Below are positions 1 to 10,441 of a stretch of 64,000 nucleotides of DNA, in pieces. A model generated the notes under the pieces. The model had not been told where the DNA came from, did no database searches, and was given only the letters and a program-made list of their open reading frames with translations. This stretch comes from Liquidambar formosana. Its lineage: Eukaryota; Streptophyta; Magnoliopsida; Saxifragales; Altingiaceae. The position numbers and the translations under genes are program-made. Location of the stretch: the NCBI GenBank assembly GCA_039720395.1, contig CM077828.1, forward strand, positions 22,548,717-22,612,716, given 5' to 3'. The first letter of the stretch is position 1; each line of letters begins with the position of its first letter.

Positions 1-494
1 TCTACATTTTATTTTATTTTATTTTTTTGGGTAATGCAAGTATTCAATTATACATTTTATTTTATTTTATTTTATTTTTCCGTATGTACAAAGGAAAAAT
101 AATCAATGGACAAATGAGGGCACCCTCAATAATATATTAATCCGTACACATTTTCTCTTTCATCAAATCGTCAATGTTATAAATGAACCAAGAAAAGAAA
201 AAAAGAAAAAATATATATATATATTGCCAAATGATAGGAAAAAACACATATCCACGCAGAGTCGAAATCAAGACTTTTGTAAATTATATACCCTTAATAG
301 GAAGGGTCATGTCATTTGATCTAAGAGTCATTGACTAGTTTGAATTTTAACAAAATACTTATAAAATAGTAAAATGTCTTTATTTATATAATATTTCAAT
401 TAAATTTAAAAGATATGAACAAAATTAATTAAATAATTAAATCAAAATAATCATTGGTGCAATGTTTAAAAATTTTAAAATTAAAAATTAAAAT

Positions 495-685
495 AAAAGT
501 GGTGTTAGAAACGCCGCTTTTATTACAATGAAAGCGGTTTTATTAACGCCACTTTTAATATCGGAAATGTTACTAAAACTGCTTTCAATGTATTAAAAGG
601 ATTAACACTGCTTTCAGTATATTAAAAGCAGCGCTACTAAAACCACTTTCATTATAATAAAAGCGGCGTTACTAACACCACTTCT
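495..685. repeat. Fold-back (MITE-like) element of unknown superfamily
   Basis: The left arm (about 495-545) begins AAAGTGGTGTTAG and continues with an ACGCCGCTTTTATTA block. Reading the opposite strand from about 685 gives nearly the same sequence, so the arms are about 45 bp with few mismatches. The centre carries further degenerate copies of the same AAAGC-GGCG motif in alternating orientation, as in the subterminal repeats of some CACTA-type elements. No clear target duplication was seen, so the superfamily is open. Confidence 0.6.
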
Positions 686-792
686 ATTTCAAGTTTTTTT
701 TTTTTTTTAATATAAATAATTTAAGACATACAACATAGAAGAAAAACAAAAACAAAAAAAAAGAAAAAAAAAAAAGAATAATTTTGTTTTAT

Positions 793-1170
793 ACTCCCTC
801 CGTCTCATAAAGATAGGCCATTACAAAGGGTAAACTTTTTGGCCATTTATAATCCTTATTTCATTTTTGCCCAAAAAGTCAACTTAAACTATATAATTTA
901 GAAAAACTTTCTTTTGCAAAGTTGTTTAAAATGATGTTTATGCAGTAACTTTTCATAAAAACCTTTTATATTTTTGTAAAACTTTAAAAAATTAAAATTA
1001 ATGGGGTGGGGAGATCATTTAAAGGGATTGCAATATCCGGACCTAACTTCTTTCTTTTCTTTATTAGGCCTACCCAGTTCAGCTCAAAATATATTTTTAC
1101 TCCCTCTGTCTTACAAAGATAAGCCATATTTGACAAAACACAGAGTTTAAAAAAAGACCATCATTGCATT
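793..1170. repeat. Two direct copies of a Stowaway-like terminus
   Basis: ACTCCCTCCGTCTCATAAAG near 794 and ACTCCCTCTGTCTTACAAAG near 1100 are same-orientation copies of a terminus resembling Stowaway (Tc1/mariner) MITEs, both preceded by T/A-rich DNA. No matching inverted terminus was found, so these are probably truncated or degenerate elements. Low confidence on class. Confidence 0.35.
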
Positions 1171-2699
1171 GACTTATCATTTATTAAATTCCATTTTTGT
1201 AAAAATACATTCTTCTTTTTGGTATTAGGTTTCATGTAGAAAGTAATTATTGAAATAACAAGGGGTAGAGAAGGAAATTTAAAAAATTGATGATTTAACT
1301 TTTCAAAGTACACAAACATTTTGGAACAAAAAAAATTTATGATTTGACTTTCCCCTCTGTCCCCTCACTTTTTTTTTTCTTTCTCTTCTTTGCTTTTCAC
1401 TCCATCCTCACCGTAAACTCTCTCTATCTCTCTTCTTCCATCTTCTCTATATCTCTCTCACTTTCCTCTTCCATTTCGTCCATTTTCGTTGAATCTAAGC
1501 TCCATCTTCACCGAATATAATTCTAGCCGGATCTAATTTACTCAAAATTTGGTATGTATGACGTGCAAGAATAGAATACTTAATCCAACAGTTGGATTTG
1601 TAAAATATTATTCCCACAAAAAAATATTGAGGGGTGTAATATATATCAACAATTTTTCCGTGTAATCAAAGTTGAAAAATGTTTCACATCTTGTGGATGA
1701 AATCATATATCCATATCCAAAACCCTGCAAGGCCTCTCATTGGTGCATAACCAAATAAGGTCGAAATTGGCCTACAGTTTCTTTGGAGGCACACGGAGAG
1801 TAAAAAAAATAAATGATACCCCTTTATCAAAACTGCCAGCCACAACTAGTGATGTCAGCAAAAATTGAAAACAAAATCTGGCACCGTCCTTCCTCTCCTG
1901 TCCAAAATTGGTAACTTGAGTTGTGCAGACCTAAGATGGAAATTCAAATTTGTAATAGGTGGAATTCAATTTCTTCTTTATGACCCTTTTCTTATCACCG
2001 TTGATTCTCCCTTTCAAACATTACAAAGGCTATAATCCAATGGTCATCATATATTGTCTATCGTCTCGTAACGGACACTTGATCCTAGAACACGTGGCCA
2101 ACATGTGAGCCCCACATATTTGTATACATTGGTGTCTGCGTATTTTTGTGTATATATACATGTGTTAGTACTGAACGTTATATTTTTCCTTTGGACGTAA
2201 GTACCCCTATCATTTTATGGAAATACGAAATAGTCCAAATGTGAAATAACAAAGCTTGATGAGGTTGGGAGTTACAACAAATGAAATTTTTAATGGGTGA
2301 AACAGATAAGAGTCCTTCTACGTGGCTTCTTAGCAAGGTTCTTCTTCTACGTGGCTTTTAAAACCTTGAAACTTCCATGCATGGCTTCTTGCATTTCTAC
2401 TGCTTTCTCAATATCTCTCCTTGCACTTCAACTTCTCGGCGAGTTTTTCATTAGAAATCTTTTAATAGGATGGAGTTCTAGCAAAGTTTTTGCTCAAATT
2501 GATCTAAAAATCATATTTGGTTGAGAAATTGAATGCAGGTAAGTTTATAACCTCTATTTTTCTTGATCTCTATCTTCTAGTCTAACAATATTGGTTTTGT
2601 GATGATATATATATTTCTCTTTCTTGATTTTGTAAAAGATTTCATCTTCCATACATTCAATTAAATTTCTAGATCTGACTCTTGCTTGATGTTGCGAGA

Positions 2700-3050
2700 T
2701 TTGTTTGCTTAATATTGTTCCTTTTGCTTTGTTGGAGCTAGGCAGCTTTTGGGCAGATTTTCTCCAATAATTGGTTTTGGCTTGTTAGATGGGGTTGGGT
2801 TTTTTGTGTGCGATTGCTTAGGGAGCATTTTCAGGTTTAGGGAGTTGTTTGCTTCAGTTGGGTGTGGGGTTTTGTTTTATCTTGAGTAGCCATGTTGCGG
2901 GTTTGGGGTTTGTATTGTTTTTCAGTGTAGTCTTGATGGTTGGTGTGTTTGGTGGGGTGTGATGGTATTGTTGTTTGGGTGTCTACTACTTGTTCTCTTA
3001 TTTCAATTTGATAAAATTCACTTTTTACGGATCAAAAAAAAAAAAAAACA
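2700..3050 (+). mobile_element. Candidate 3' tail of a LINE-type retroposon
   Basis: A strongly T/G-rich, A/C-poor stretch ends in an ATAAAATTC-like signal followed at 3036-3050 by an A-run. That composition and poly-A end resemble the 3' UTR of plant L1-type LINEs. No reverse transcriptase sequence or target duplication is visible. It could equally be leader or intron of the gene starting at 3131; a plausible donor (CAG|GTAAGT, 2539) and acceptor (TTTTTCAG, about 2925) lie around it. Confidence 0.3.
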
Positions 3051-3130
3051 AAAACAAAAACCCTAACAACAACAAAATATTACAAAAGAACTATTGTAAT
3101 TCTATTCTTCTCAATCTCTTCTTATTTACA

Positions 3131-4872
3131 ATGCCTAAAACTAACAACAATGTTACTCCTAAGACAAAGATGTCATGGCGAGTTAAAGATCCATCGCACA
3201 ACTTTGTGAACAAAGATAACCCGCCAGAGAAATCTACGAATGACAAAGATGCAGGCCTAAATAAAGGGCAATTTGTTGGTAGAAGCCATGTAACAAATCG
3301 CAGAGGAAAATGGGTTGTTGCTGATGCTATAGATCTTAACAAATATGATGGCCGTGAAGTTTCTCCGACGCCAGGTTTTAGTCGTTCTCATAAGGGGGCT
3401 TACTCTAGGTCTAAGGGGGAGCAAAAGAAGTTGCAGCCTCAAACAGGACTTTTAAAGCATCTAGATCATTCTTCTAGGCCATCACCTTTTGGGATACCAG
3501 GTTGGGGTAACTCAAAACGCCGTGCTACCTCTCGTGCCATTCCAAGAGAGAATATCAACTGTAAGGGATATCTTTAAACCTTTGCTTAAGTTCACTTGAT
3601 TTGAAAGTGTATGTGATTTACATATCTTAATGCCAAGGCCAACCATTTTTATGAGATAATATATATATGATTCGATTGAAAATTGATTGTCTTCATTATT
3701 TTTTATTTTAATTTTTCAAATAATTATTCATGTAATAATATTTCTTTCACAATAATAACCATATATGAGTATATTATAAAGTATTTCGTGATACACCTAA
3801 TGAAACTACAAAAAAAATTTAAATACAATACACATGGAGAAAGATCCATGAATATAATCCAAAAACTTAGACAACGTCCACGTGTAATTAAAGATGATTT
3901 AAAATTTTTTAGTTTCTCGAGATCAAGATGTTGAAATTGTTATAATTAGACTTAGTTAATTAAATGAGAAACCTGAAACATGCGCACACACAAACAAAGG
4001 AAAATGCCTTTGTGGTGGAATTCCCAAAATGAAATTCTTGTACAGATTGCTACAAACTAAAGGGGTTAGAAGAGTTTTGAAATTAATCAAATGACGATAG
4101 CTAATTAATTCTTAAATAGAAAGCTAGGTATAGTGAAGGCCATGCTATAGTAATTACAATATCCCATCAAAGAAATCCCCATAAGTCATACATGGATACT
4201 AAATCTGACCTCAATTATGTCCCATTAAAGAGTGCAAATAAAGTGATAATTAATAGCTAGGCTTGGTTGTTTGAATTTGTCCCTTTAAAAAAATAAATAA
4301 TAAAAAAGGAAGAAAGAAAGAAAGAAAGAAAGGCAGGCTTGGTGTAATAAGTCCTAATCCAATCATATGTAACATATTGAAAACAAATATAGGTTCTCAA
4401 AACTGTATTTGGGTTCATATGTTTACTTTTGATAATTAATATATGTAACATTTATTTGTTTTAACAAGCGATAATGCATTATTGCCTTTTTGGAATATTT
4501 ACAGAATTTTAATTGATTTGTTAAATTATATAATTTCATGATTTATTAAACAATATACAAGAATGGAATTAGCAATACACCGTCGCAATTTATATATACA
4601 AGACTGAAAAAGGATGCAGGTCACACATTAAAAAAATTTATGTTCTGATCCCCAAAAGGGGAATATCACTTTTATAGTGACAGTTTAATCCATCACTGTT
4701 TTTTCTGTTTTTTTTTTTTTTTTTTTATAATTGAAATTAGGTTAACAAAGGTTATTAACCGTCATAAAGTAGTTAGAACTTTTAGCAACCCTAGCGCAAT
4801 CTACTTACTATTAATTGATGGCCGGCCTTTTCTTCATTGGTACAACTCTATGGATAGTTAATTATCCCAAAG

Positions 4873-4903
<31 letters not shown>

Positions 4904-6765
4904 GAAAACGACAATGAAGATTATGATGATCGATAATGAAAGAAAAAAAACTCTCTAGATGGTTAATGGTTTTTAGCCTTCACTAAAGGTCAAAGTTCTT
5001 GCAGTGAAAGTGATACTTATAGCTAGACTTAGTCATACATAATATATAAGCCCTAAATCCTATCATAATATAATAAAAAGGAATAAAATTTTCTTAAGCA
5101 AGCAAGGTATATAAGTATCCAAGTCTGACTGCAAACTGAGAAAATAATTGATAATGGTTTTGGCAACTTATTTGCCTTTAAATTTTTTTGTTGGCGTTAT
5201 TGAAGCTAGGAAATGTTTTAAGTGTCTGATGGCTTTTTTCCTAGGAGATTTTGTTTGCTCGTTTAGATTGGAAATTAAACTGCATTCACATATTAATCAT
5301 GTTCTTTCTAGCTATTTTTACCTGATTATTCTACACAATATCATTAATTAATTTATTATTTCCTCATATATATCAACCTAATAATATTCAGTTATGCATA
5401 TTTAGAACTTGTCCCACCTGCATGGCTTACTTACAAGCCCTTACTTGAAGGGACCCCATCATAAGAGGATTATGGGTACAAAATGGCCAAAAATATTTCT
5501 TGACTTCTAAATTACAAGCCCTTACTTAAAGGGATCTCATCATAAAAGGATTATGGGTACAAAATGGCCAAAAAAATTTCTTTACCTAGCTATTATTCCT
5601 TATAAATATACCTCCACCTATTTGTTCTTCAATTTTCATAGTTGTTTTTGATAAATCTTTTTCTCACATTAGTTAAAATTTTGGAGATTGAATCTATGCA
5701 CCACATATGACACTTTTGACTTGTGATAATCGAAACGAAGAGTTAGTTTACTGAGTGGCTCTACTTTCAAAAGATCGAGAGATTTTTTCCCTGCTATGCA
5801 TGACCTACAGTGTGCAGCTGCATGCCTTACCATTCTAAACCTGTGTGTTGATTTGTATTCCTTGAGCCCCTCTTGTTTTGTGTGCAGGCTAGGACTCACT
5901 TACATAGTATGTGGTCACAAAACCCTTGATATTGGGTTAATTCAGGGTTAGGATTTTGAGACTTAGGTGTGCCTAACTATTAATGTACTCCAATTTCTTT
6001 ATTAAAACAAGCTCTCTCTAATCGTCTTCATTTATGGACATAGGTTTTAAGCCAAACAACTTTGTTTGGAGGCTTTTTTTAATTTCTTGTACGTGTTGTT
6101 TTCCATCTGTTTAATTTCTCTTTGCCATTAAGAATTTAAATTTTCTCTCATGACCACTAGTGTCATTCGGGTATTTCCTAGCCCTTCCTCTCTCTTTTTT
6201 TTTTTTTTTTTGGGTGATGGGCAGAGGGAATTTCCTGTCTATGATTGATATGTACATATATCCCGCTTTCATACATATTCCTTCTTAATTAATCTTATTA
6301 CTCGGCCTTGCATGCCTATCCTAACTTTTTCTTCTTCTCTCCGCAGCAATCAAATTCGGTTTAACACCCAAGGCTCCTACTCAAACTGTGGATGAGGTCC
6401 AAAAAGAACAAGAGCAAGAACAAGTTCCTATTACATATGCTCATAAACGAATAAAGAGGTCAATTTCAGTCAGAGATCTGAAGCGTCTTGCTCGACAATC
6501 CACAAAACAAACCTCCCATATTGCAACTATTGTTCTCCCTTTGTCAACAGCACAAGTGAGTCTCATTGATGGACAACCCAAAAATGATTCCATTATCAAG
6601 AATATGAATATGGTTGTTGTCCCTATGGATGATCAAGCCCCTGATGGACAACCTGATGCCTCCTCAATTCGTAGTGGGGTGGCAATAATTCTTAACAAAC
6701 TAGCGAAGGCGAAAGATGTACTTCCAATTGTGAAACATAAACTGTCTATGATCATGAATCAATAG
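3131..6765 (+). CDS. Unrecognised two-exon gene, 282 aa, basic and low-complexity
   Basis: Model: exon 1 3131-3560, intron 3561-6346, exon 2 6347-6765. The donor is AACT|GTAAGG and the acceptor TCTCCGCAG|CAATC. Exon 1 ends one base into a codon and exon 2 supplies the other two, so the frame is kept and 282 aa result. The start is the first ATG after an A-rich leader; the open frame extends upstream without another ATG-led segment worth including. The N-terminal half is Lys/Arg/Ser/Pro-rich and probably disordered, with RRGKWVVADAIDLNKYDG near residues 57-75. The second exon has an acidic EQEQEQ stretch, a KRIKRS basic patch and a hydrophobic C-terminal segment ending SMIMNQ. I do not recognise a family. 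Codon-like composition and compatible splice phase support a real or recently real gene. A captured gene fragment is the alternative. Confidence 0.5.
3561..6346 (+). other. Large intron of the unrecognised gene, with tandem repeats
   Basis: 2.8 kb of AT-rich sequence between a good donor and acceptor. It contains a GAAA microsatellite (about 4310-4332), a T-run near 4708-4727, an AAG/GAA microsatellite (about 4877-4900) and a two-copy 81-bp direct tandem repeat (5431-5590). No further exon was convincing. Confidence 0.5.
5431..5590. repeat. Two-copy 81-bp tandem repeat
   Basis: A block starting TTACAAGCCCTTACTT at 5431 repeats at 5512. Both copies include a GATTATGGGTACAAAATGG segment, and they differ by only a few substitutions. 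This is a simple local duplication within the intron. Confidence 0.8.
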
Positions 6766-7151
6766 ACTCAGTAGTTAAAATTCCAAAGGTCTAGAACTAT
6801 TAGTTGATTGTGTGCTTTGAAGTGCTTGGGTTTTTCTCAATTCATAAATTTGAATAAACATTTATGAGAATTATTATATATTTTTTTTTTCCATTTCTAA
6901 TAAATTTAGTTGGCTTCTTTAGTTTATTTTTTATAATGATCATTTTATAATAAATGTTTGCATGTATTACTTCAAGGTGTATCTTATTCACATGCTTAAA
7001 TTTAGCACATTATTTATAAACATTCTTTTCATCTTATTATTAATTAAGGTCATTCGATATTTTTCTGTTAACGACATCATAAGCCCATACCATTTTAAAG
7101 TTTAGATTGTAAAATGAAATCTGACTTATAGTTCATGAAATTTTTCTATAA

Positions 7152-7364
7152 GGCCATGTTTGTTTAGTTAGAATGGAATGGATGGAAATGAAATGTGATT
7201 CCATGCTTTAAGTAATATGGAATGAAAGTAGATTTGAAATGACTATTTAAACATATTATTTGATTCCATTCCCATTCAAATTATCTTATCTAAACATGTT
7301 GTTTGGAATGAATTGGAATGAGATTCCATTCCATCCATTCCATTCCAACTAAACAAACATGGCC
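7152..7364. mobile_element. Tourist-like (PIF/Harbinger) MITE with TAA target duplication
   Basis: The element begins GGCCATGTTTGTTTAGTT and ends with its inverse complement. The terminal inverted repeats run about 35 bp into GAATGGAATGGATGGAA. It is flanked on both sides by TAA (7149-7151 and 7365-7367), the 3-bp target duplication typical of PIF/Harbinger. At 213 bp with no coding capacity, it is a MITE. Confidence 0.85.
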
Positions 7365-8517
7365 TAAGTTAATTACCTAAAAAAATCTTGGTTTGGGTTT
7401 TCCTTTTGTTTTCACTAAAGTTCCTAAAGCCAACCATTTATAAAGAGAATAAATTAAATCATAAAATATAGGTGGATAATTGTCTTGACCAATCATAACT
7501 TTTTATGACCAATTAACACATTATCTTGAAGGAAGTAAAAACGTCGAGCTCATTAGGCTCATGTTTTCTCTCCTAAATCATACTGAGATAATTAGAGTAT
7601 TGTACATACGCATACATCACATATACCACTACTTCTAGTTTAAATAGAGGAATGCTAGTATTAGTCGCCAATGCCGTCACTTGCACCTTTCTCCATATGG
7701 ATAGCACGTCTCCCTTTCCTGTATGACTCCGTCTTATGATCGAGGAAATGGAACCCACACAAAAAGAATATGGCCACTATAAGATTAACACGTGTTCCAA
7801 AATCATGCAGGCTCCTGCTAGCATCCCACAAAGAGATCGACAAAGTGAGGCCAATAGCCACACAATTGGGTTCTTCTATATAATAGTGTATGGGTTAGGC
7901 TGGAAGGATGCCCTCAAGCTGATACCCAAATGAACAAATATGATGTGGAGAGATCACGGTCTTCAGATTTATGACATCAAGTGCATGTTATTGGCAACAT
8001 TTTTCATTGCTAAAAGCTAATTATTATCAGCAAAGCATTCAATATTATTTTAATTTGAGTGTCTAATTAATAACTGAATTATTAAAAGGAAAAAACAAAA
8101 AACAAGTGTGTGTGTGTTCAAGATTTGACCTCTATTGGGGTAATGGTGAAAAATGGTGGAACAGCAGTGTTTGGTGACATTGATCCCTAGGTTGGGTTGG
8201 GGTCTGGTGGTGGGGGTGAATGTGGCAAAGGAATTGAGCCTTGAAATTGGAGCACAAAATGCTTACCATGAGTGAGTAGTTAATTTTCATTTTTCACTGT
8301 TTTAGCGATTGATATTTTCCATTAATTTATGAATGACAAAAATTAATTAATAAATAAAATTGGACAGTCGCTAAATGCATTCTCCGGAGAGCTTCCCATA
8401 CTGGGAGTGTTAGTGATTTTGGGTTAAGTTGAGAATCGAACCGAATCAAACTAGTTGGTTTAGTTTGGTTTTTTTTTATATGGTTTCATTATGGTTCTAA
8501 TTTTTTTTTTTATAAAA
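7365..8517. other. Intergenic, no gene seen
   Basis: AT-rich DNA with a few short open frames in both strands that share no recognisable motif. I see no splice-compatible gene or mobile element here. Confidence 0.4.
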
Positions 8518-9063
8518 GGGTAAATTGCACTTAAGAGTATAAAGTTTTGGTCAAGTTTTACTTTAGAATCCAAAGTGTAAATTGCGTCAATTGAGCACCC
8601 AAATTATTAGTTAAGCTGCAATTTGGGGTCTGTCTTCAGAATTTTTTGTATTAACCCTACCTTGCCCTTTTTATGGGTTTGAAAACCTTATTTTACCCCT
8701 ATCAATATTTAATAAATTTTTATATTTTAATCAAATCTGAATCACTCAACCGTCATATTTTTATTTTGTAAATGAAAAATATAAATATTTATTAGATATT
8801 AATAGAGGTAATATAGAAAGAAAAAGAAAATAAAACTGATTTAGATCTTGTTAAAATATAAAATTTTATCAGTTGTTGATATGTGTAAAATAAGGTTTTT
8901 AAACCCATATAAGGAACAAAGTAGGTATAATACATAAAATTTTGATAACAGACTTCAAATTGCAACTCAATTAATAATTCGGATACTAAATTGATACAAT
9001 TTAAATTTTAGACCCTAAAATGAAACCTGGCCCAAACTTTAAATCTTAAAATGCAATTTACCC
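8518..9063. mobile_element. MITE with long terminal inverted repeats (MULE-like)
   Basis: It starts GGGTAAATTGCA and ends TGCAATTTACCC. The arms are recognisably inverted for about 190 bp each: for example the left arm has AAGTTTTGGTCAAGTTT and the right arm, read inversely, AAGTTTGGGCCAGGTTT. Total 546 bp, no coding capacity. Long terminal repeats starting GGGTAAA resemble Mutator-like MITEs. The flanks are T- and A-runs, so the target duplication cannot be called. Confidence 0.7.
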
Positions 9064-9429
9064 AAAAAAAAAAAAAAACTAAATTAATTTTCTTTGGTTT
9101 TGATTTTCATGTTAACAAAATCAAATGTAACTGGAAAAAAAAAAAAAAAAACAACAACAACAACAAAATTATATATAATATGTTATAATATCAAGTATAA
9201 TATATTTAATATTAAATATTAAGCTTTAAAATATAAATTTCTTATAGTATAGTTTGATTGTGAGTGGTAGAATGAGTTCTCTACATAGATTTACATGTGA
9301 ATGAAAAAGAAATAAAATGATACTGTGAGGGTCAAAGTATATTGTGATAATCCCATTACATTTCATTTTCATTATTTTGTAATATCACAATTACTTATAA
9401 GAATTTTTTTTTTTTTAAATAAAAGCATT

Positions 9430-9800
9430 TATAACGAGGAAAGCAACCTTGAGTGACAGCATGTGTGCGGGGAAATATCTGGGTGATGTCAGCGTAGGAG
9501 GCAAACCCGACACGTTGCTCTCGCAAGTTGCCAACGGCTGAGCTGTAGAGGCTCCATCACTTTTCCGCCACGTATACCTCTTTAGCCACTTTTGAATACG
9601 TGGCGTCTCTCGCCTAACGTCCGTACCCTGTCCCGAATGGGAAAGTGCAACTTGACCTGTGTGGGGTCCACCCCCACTCACCAACTTGGTTCCGTTCGAT
9701 TTATTCATTTCCTCGCCACGTCTTCAACCTTTTTACTACGGCGGCACTTTAACAAGCTCGGCTTAGTCGTAACCCAGTTGAACAAATGCTTAGCCACCTA
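9430..9800. promoter_or_regulatory. GC-richer island with several ACGT-core (G-box/ABRE-like) motifs
   Basis: Against AT-rich surroundings this block is GC-richer and contains CCACGTATAC (about 9568), ATACGTGGCG (about 9596) and GCCACGTC (9715-9722). ACGTG-containing motifs are bound by bZIP and bHLH factors and are common in ABA-responsive promoters. Open frames on both strands here look fortuitous. Removing the copia element and the MULE would place this island roughly 1.3 kb upstream of the AFP promoter, so it could be a displaced distal promoter. That is inference. Confidence 0.35.
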
Positions 9801-9855
9801 AAAAAATGGTAAATAAATAAATAAATAAATAAAAGACCATGAATGGAGCACGTCA

Positions 9856-10173
9856 TGTTGTAAAACCAAGAATTTAGAACAAGTTATGAGGAGAATAAAT
9901 TTCTCATTCATCTTCTTTGATTTCCATCTGAATGTATAAACATTATACAAGGATCAGCAAAACTCTTTGAGACACACTGTCTCAGTCTCCTCCTTTCATT
10001 CTCTCCGAATACCTTCTCTTCTTCTTTCTCCCCTTCCCCTTTTATCTTTGTTTGCATTTGGTCCTCATGATGGGATTACCTAACCCACTTATGAAGTGGT
10101 GTTCCCATTATCACAAAGTGGAGGGGGTGTGGACATCCACTCAATGTCCACTCAATGTTTAATATTTATAACA
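9856..10173 (-). repeat. 3' LTR of the copia element (left copy)
   Basis: 318 bp, TG...CA ends, followed internally by the polypurine tract. It is nearly identical to the right copy, with two substitutions noticed in the GTCTCAGTCTCCTCCTTTC region. Confidence 0.95.
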
Positions 10174-10206
10174 CTCCCCCTTGGATGTCCACCACACTAA
10201 GATAAT

Positions 10207-10384
10207 GTGCCTCGTTAAAAACCTTACTAGAAAAACCCAGTGGGAAAAAACTAGTGAAGGAAAAAGAGTACAACATTTTTGTAAATCTTAGAGTGGTGTT
10301 GGACGCACTAAAGAAACTGCCTCATTAAAACCTTGCCAGGAAAACCCAATGGGACAAAACCTAAGCGAAGGAAAAAGAGTACAG
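10207..10384 (-). repeat. Two degenerate direct repeats in the copia 3' non-coding region
   Basis: A block of about 68 bp containing CCTCGTTAAAAACCTT, AAAACCCAGTGGGA and GAAGGAAAAAGAGTACA at about 10207-10274 recurs in diverged form at about 10318-10384. The pair lies between the end of pol and the polypurine tract, where plant LTR elements often carry short repeats. Confidence 0.8.
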
Positions 10385-10441
10385 CGTGCATATGTCCAAA
10401 AATGAATACTCCCCCTGATAAGAAGATAAGTATCAACTTAA

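Larger units (their letters stand above)
1..2290. other. Left intergenic region with repeats and promoter-like motifs
   Basis: AT-rich DNA with no convincing coding sequence. It holds a tandem TTTTA-type run at the very start, a fold-back element (about 495-685), two direct Stowaway-like termini (about 793 and 1100), and a pyrimidine-rich stretch (1370-1510) that resembles a plant 5' leader and is followed by a donor-like GGTATGT near 1551. A G-box-type ACACGTGGCC lies near 2090. Two CTACGTGGCTT motifs at about 2318 and 2348 sit just beyond the right edge. These motifs could serve the gene beginning near 3131, but that is inference. Confidence 0.5.

Noticed and set aside
9415..9801. Overlapping open frames on both strands in the G-box-rich island
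   Set aside because: No motif, no splice context; better explained as promoter-like sequence.
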